Part shown: positions 5,863-8,123 of the stretch, one piece after another
How the letters are laid out: every line of letters starts with the position of its first letter
Numbering within the stretch: position 1 is the first letter of the stretch
Assembly: GCA_024226105.1 (NCBI GenBank)
Contig: JAAELZ010000192.1
Coordinates: 1-8,123 of the forward strand
DNA length: 8,123 nucleotides
Reading direction: 5' to 3'
Source of the DNA: Pseudomonadota bacterium
GTDB taxonomy: Bacteria; Pseudomonadota; Gammaproteobacteria; Arenicellales; Poriferihabitantaceae
Position numbers and translations under genes: made by a program
Notes under the pieces: generated by a model
Database searches by the model: none
The model's input: the letters and a program-made list of their open reading frames with translations, nothing else
Told to the model about the DNA's origin: nothing

Positions 5863-8123
5863 GTTCGGGGCCATTGGCCCGAGATGTTGAAAATGGTTCT
5901 AAATGGGAGTTCTGGATTGACCGGGGTGGCACCTTTACGGATATTGTCGCGCGTAAGCCTGATGGCGCGCTCGCGACCCACAAGATGCTGTCGGTTAATC
6001 CGGATCAATACGCAGATGCGGCCATCGCGGGTATTCGGCATTTTTTAGGGCTATCGGCTAGTGAGGCGATCCCAGGTGGACTGGTTGGCGCGGTTAAAAT
6101 GGGCACCACGGTGGCCACCAACGCCCTGCTGGAAAGGCAGGGCGAAGCGACGGCGCTGATTATTACCCGGGGGTTTGGAGATGCCTTGCGCATCGGCTAC
6201 CAGACCCGGCCGGATTTATTCAGCCTGGATATCGTATTGCCTGACATGCTCTACCAGCAAGTGGTGGAAATCAACGAGCGAGTCGGCGCAAGTGGCAAGG
6301 TGCTGGAGCCCCTGGATGAGGACCTGGCACGGGTGCAACTGGAAGCCGTTTATGCTTCAGGTATTCGCTCGGTGGCGATTGTTTTGATGCACGGTTACCG
6401 TTATCCGGAGCATGAGCTGAAACTGGTCAATCTTGCTAAAGAGACTGGTTTTACGCAGGTTTCCTGTAGCCACCAGGTCAGCCCGTTGATCAAGCTGGTC
6501 TCGCGTGGGGATACCACGGTTGTGGATGCTTATTTGACGCCGATTCTGCGCCGCTATGTACAGTTGGTCGCGGCTGAGCTGGAAGGTATGGTCGCTACTG
6601 GCGGCCAGTTAAAATTTATGCAGTCCAGCGGCGGTTTAACCGATGCCCAACTGTTTCAGGGCAAGGATGCCATTCTTTCCGGTCCTGCCGGCGGTGTGGT
6701 TGGTATGGTACGCACTTGTGAGTTGGCGGGGTACAAGCAGCTTATCGGTTTTGATATGGGCGGTACCTCAACCGATGTGAGTCATTACAATGGCGAACTG
6801 GAACGTGCTTTAGAAACCGAAGTCGCGGGAGTACGAATGCGTGCACCGATGATGCAAATCCATACGGTAGCCGCTGGCGGCGGCTCGTTATTGACTTTCG
6901 ATGGTGCGCGCTATCGGGTTGGTCCCGAGTCCGCCGGAGCCTACCCTGGCCCCGCAGCCTATCGTAATGGAGGCGCGCTTACGGTTACGGATTGCAACGT
7001 CATGCTGGGTAAATTGCAGCCGGAGGCTTTTCCTTCGGTCTTCGGACCAAACGCCGATCAGCCACTTGATCGAGAGGCTGTAACACAACAATTCAACGCA
7101 CTTTCCGAAAAAATCAGGGAAGCGACGGGCATCAGTAAGACAGCCGAAGAAGTCGCTTCCGGTTATTTATCGATCGCGATAGAAAGCATGGCGAACGCGG
7201 TAAAAAAAATATCCGTACAGCGCGGATACGATGTCTCCGATTACACTTTATGCTGCTTCGGTGGTGCGGGCGGGCAACACGCCTGCCTGGTGGCGGATGC
7301 CCTGGGCATGAAACAGGTGTTTATCCATCCCTATGCGGGGGTATTATCCGCTTATGGCATGGGCCTGGCGGATACTACCGCGACCCGGCAAAAATCAGTC
7401 GAAAGCCAACTGAACCTGGCACTGGTCCCCGAGCTAAAACGGCTTGGTGATGAACTTCAGTCACAGGGTGAAGGTGAGCTAAGTCAACAGGGTATTCAGT
7501 CCGGTGAAGCCCGGGCGATCTGGCGGGCCCATGTCCGCTACGATGGTTCTGATACCTCCCTGTTATGCCCCTATGGTTCGCCCGATGAATTGCGTAACAG
7601 CTTTGAGCATCTGCATCAGCAACAGTTTGGTTTTACCTCGCCCGAAAAAGATCTGGTGGTCAGTTCACTGGAAGTGGAGATGGTGGCTTCCGGACAACGC
7701 GTTGATCAACATGTTTGTATTGAAACGCCTGTAGAAAATGGTTCTTCTTCTGAACTATATCAACATAAAGTATATATGGCAGACGAATGGGAAAACTGTG
7801 GTTTCCATCAGCGCGTTAAGCTTAAGCCCGGATCCACCACTCAAGGCCCGGCTGTCATTATTGAAGAGACGGGCACCGTAGTGCTTGAACCCGGCTGGCA
7901 GGCCGAGGTGACTGAGCGTGGTGATCTGATCCTGAGCCGCTACCAGGTTTTGGCACAGAGCCACGCGATTGGCACTGAGGTCGATCCGGTAATGCTGGAG
8001 ATATTTAATAATTTGTTCATGTCCATCGCAGAACAAATGGGTTTTGTGCTTGCCAATACGGCGGCCTCGGTCAACATTAAAGAGCGTCTTGATTTTTCCT
8101 GTGCCATTTTCGATGCACAGGGC
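5835..8123 (+). CDS. 5-oxoprolinase-type enzyme, fused HyuA-HyuB hydantoinase/oxoprolinase family (3'-truncated by window edge)
   Basis: The frame is open from ATG 5835 to the last base, giving 763 residues of a protein expected to reach about 1,200-1,300 as in single-chain 5-oxoprolinases. Two ASKHA-type ATP-binding phosphate loops are visible: IDRGGTFTDIVA (28-39) and FDMGGTSTDVS (306-316). The HyuA half also shows KMGTTVATNALLER, SGPAGGVVG and the CCFGGAGGQHA stretch. In the same frame the HyuB half begins at about residue 712 with SHAIGTEVDPVMLEIFNNLF. This fused order is typical of 5-oxoprolinase, which uses ATP to open 5-oxo-L-proline to glutamate in the cytosol; split hydantoinase or acetone carboxylase subunits are the main alternatives, and the exact lactam is not proven. 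The start has AGGAA (5823-5827) at 7 nt and lies inside dctM, overlapping by 28 nt, so it should be coupled to the transporter. No frameshift or internal stop was found. Confidence 0.92.
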   Translation, partial: MVTNVDDAVSSGPLARDVENGSKWEFWIDRGGTFTDIVARKPDGALATHKMLSVNPDQYADAAIAGIRHFLGLSASEAIPGGLVGAVKMGTTVATNALLERQGEATALIITRGFGDALRIGYQTRPDLFSLDIVLPDMLYQQVVEINERVGASGKVLEPLDEDLARVQLEAVYASGIRSVAIVLMHGYRYPEHELKLVNLAKETGFTQVSCSHQVSPLIKLVSRGDTTVVDAYLTPILRRYVQLVAAELEGMVATGGQLKFMQSSGGLTDAQLFQGKDAILSGPAGGVVGMVRTCELAGYKQLIGFDMGGTSTDVSHYNGELERALETEVAGVRMRAPMMQIHTVAAGGGSLLTFDGARYRVGPESAGAYPGPAAYRNGGALTVTDCNVMLGKLQPEAFPSVFGPNADQPLDREAVTQQFNALSEKIREATGISKTAEEVASGYLSIAIESMANAVKKISVQRGYDVSDYTLCCFGGAGGQHACLVADALGMKQVFIHPYAGVLSAYGMGLADTTATRQKSVESQLNLALVPELKRLGDELQSQGEGELSQQGIQSGEARAIWRAHVRYDGSDTSLLCPYGSPDELRNSFEHLHQQQFGFTSPEKDLVVSSLEVEMVASGQRVDQHVCIETPVENGSSSELYQHKVYMADEWENCGFHQRVKLKPGSTTQGPAVIIEETGTVVLEPGWQAEVTERGDLILSRYQVLAQSHAIGTEVDPVMLEIFNNLFMSIAEQMGFVLANTAASVNIKERLDFSCAIFDAQG

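Overview
The window looks like an accessory catabolic region of a proteobacterium. A gammaproteobacterium is my best guess, from the overall base composition, the clear Shine-Dalgarno sites, the TRAP transporter and the REP-like repeat, but no rRNA, tRNA or housekeeping marker is present to fix the taxon. There are seven protein genes. Two run off the ends of the window. No regulator gene, CRISPR array, transposase gene or RNA gene was recognised.

Left part (1-1830, + strand). The C-terminal end of a short-chain dehydrogenase/reductase (SDR) is followed by a weak possible terminator. After a gap of about 230 bp comes a complete 450-residue class III aminotransferase-fold PLP enzyme. Its sequence style resembles the (R)-1-hydroxy-2-aminoethylphosphonate ammonia-lyase (PbfA) group more than ordinary transaminases, although no phosphonate gene is visible nearby. 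A pair of inverted C/G-rich hairpins (about 1857-1976) fills the gap between this gene and the convergent next one. It looks like a REP/BIME- or MITE-type repeat.

Centre (1982-3062). A minus-strand metallo-beta-lactamase-fold hydrolase of the RNase Z/AtsA-like type is divergent from the transporter operon. The 244-bp divergent region is AT-rich. It contains a perfect 14-bp palindrome just upstream of the hydrolase gene. It also has a good sigma70-like promoter for the operon, with an AT-rich dyad between its -35 and -10 hexamers.

Right part (3063-8123, + strand). This is a tight operon of dctP-dctQ-dctM, a complete TRAP transporter, followed by a gene whose start overlaps the end of dctM by 28 nt. 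That last gene is open to the window edge (763 codons seen). It carries a whole HyuA-type (hydantoinase A/5-oxoprolinase) half running in frame into a HyuB-type half, so it is a single-chain 5-oxoprolinase type enzyme. The simplest reading is uptake of a small carboxylate such as 5-oxoproline (pyroglutamate) or a related lactam, followed by ATP-dependent ring opening. The SDR, PLP enzyme and hydrolase may belong to the same or a neighbouring pathway, but that link is inference from proximity only.
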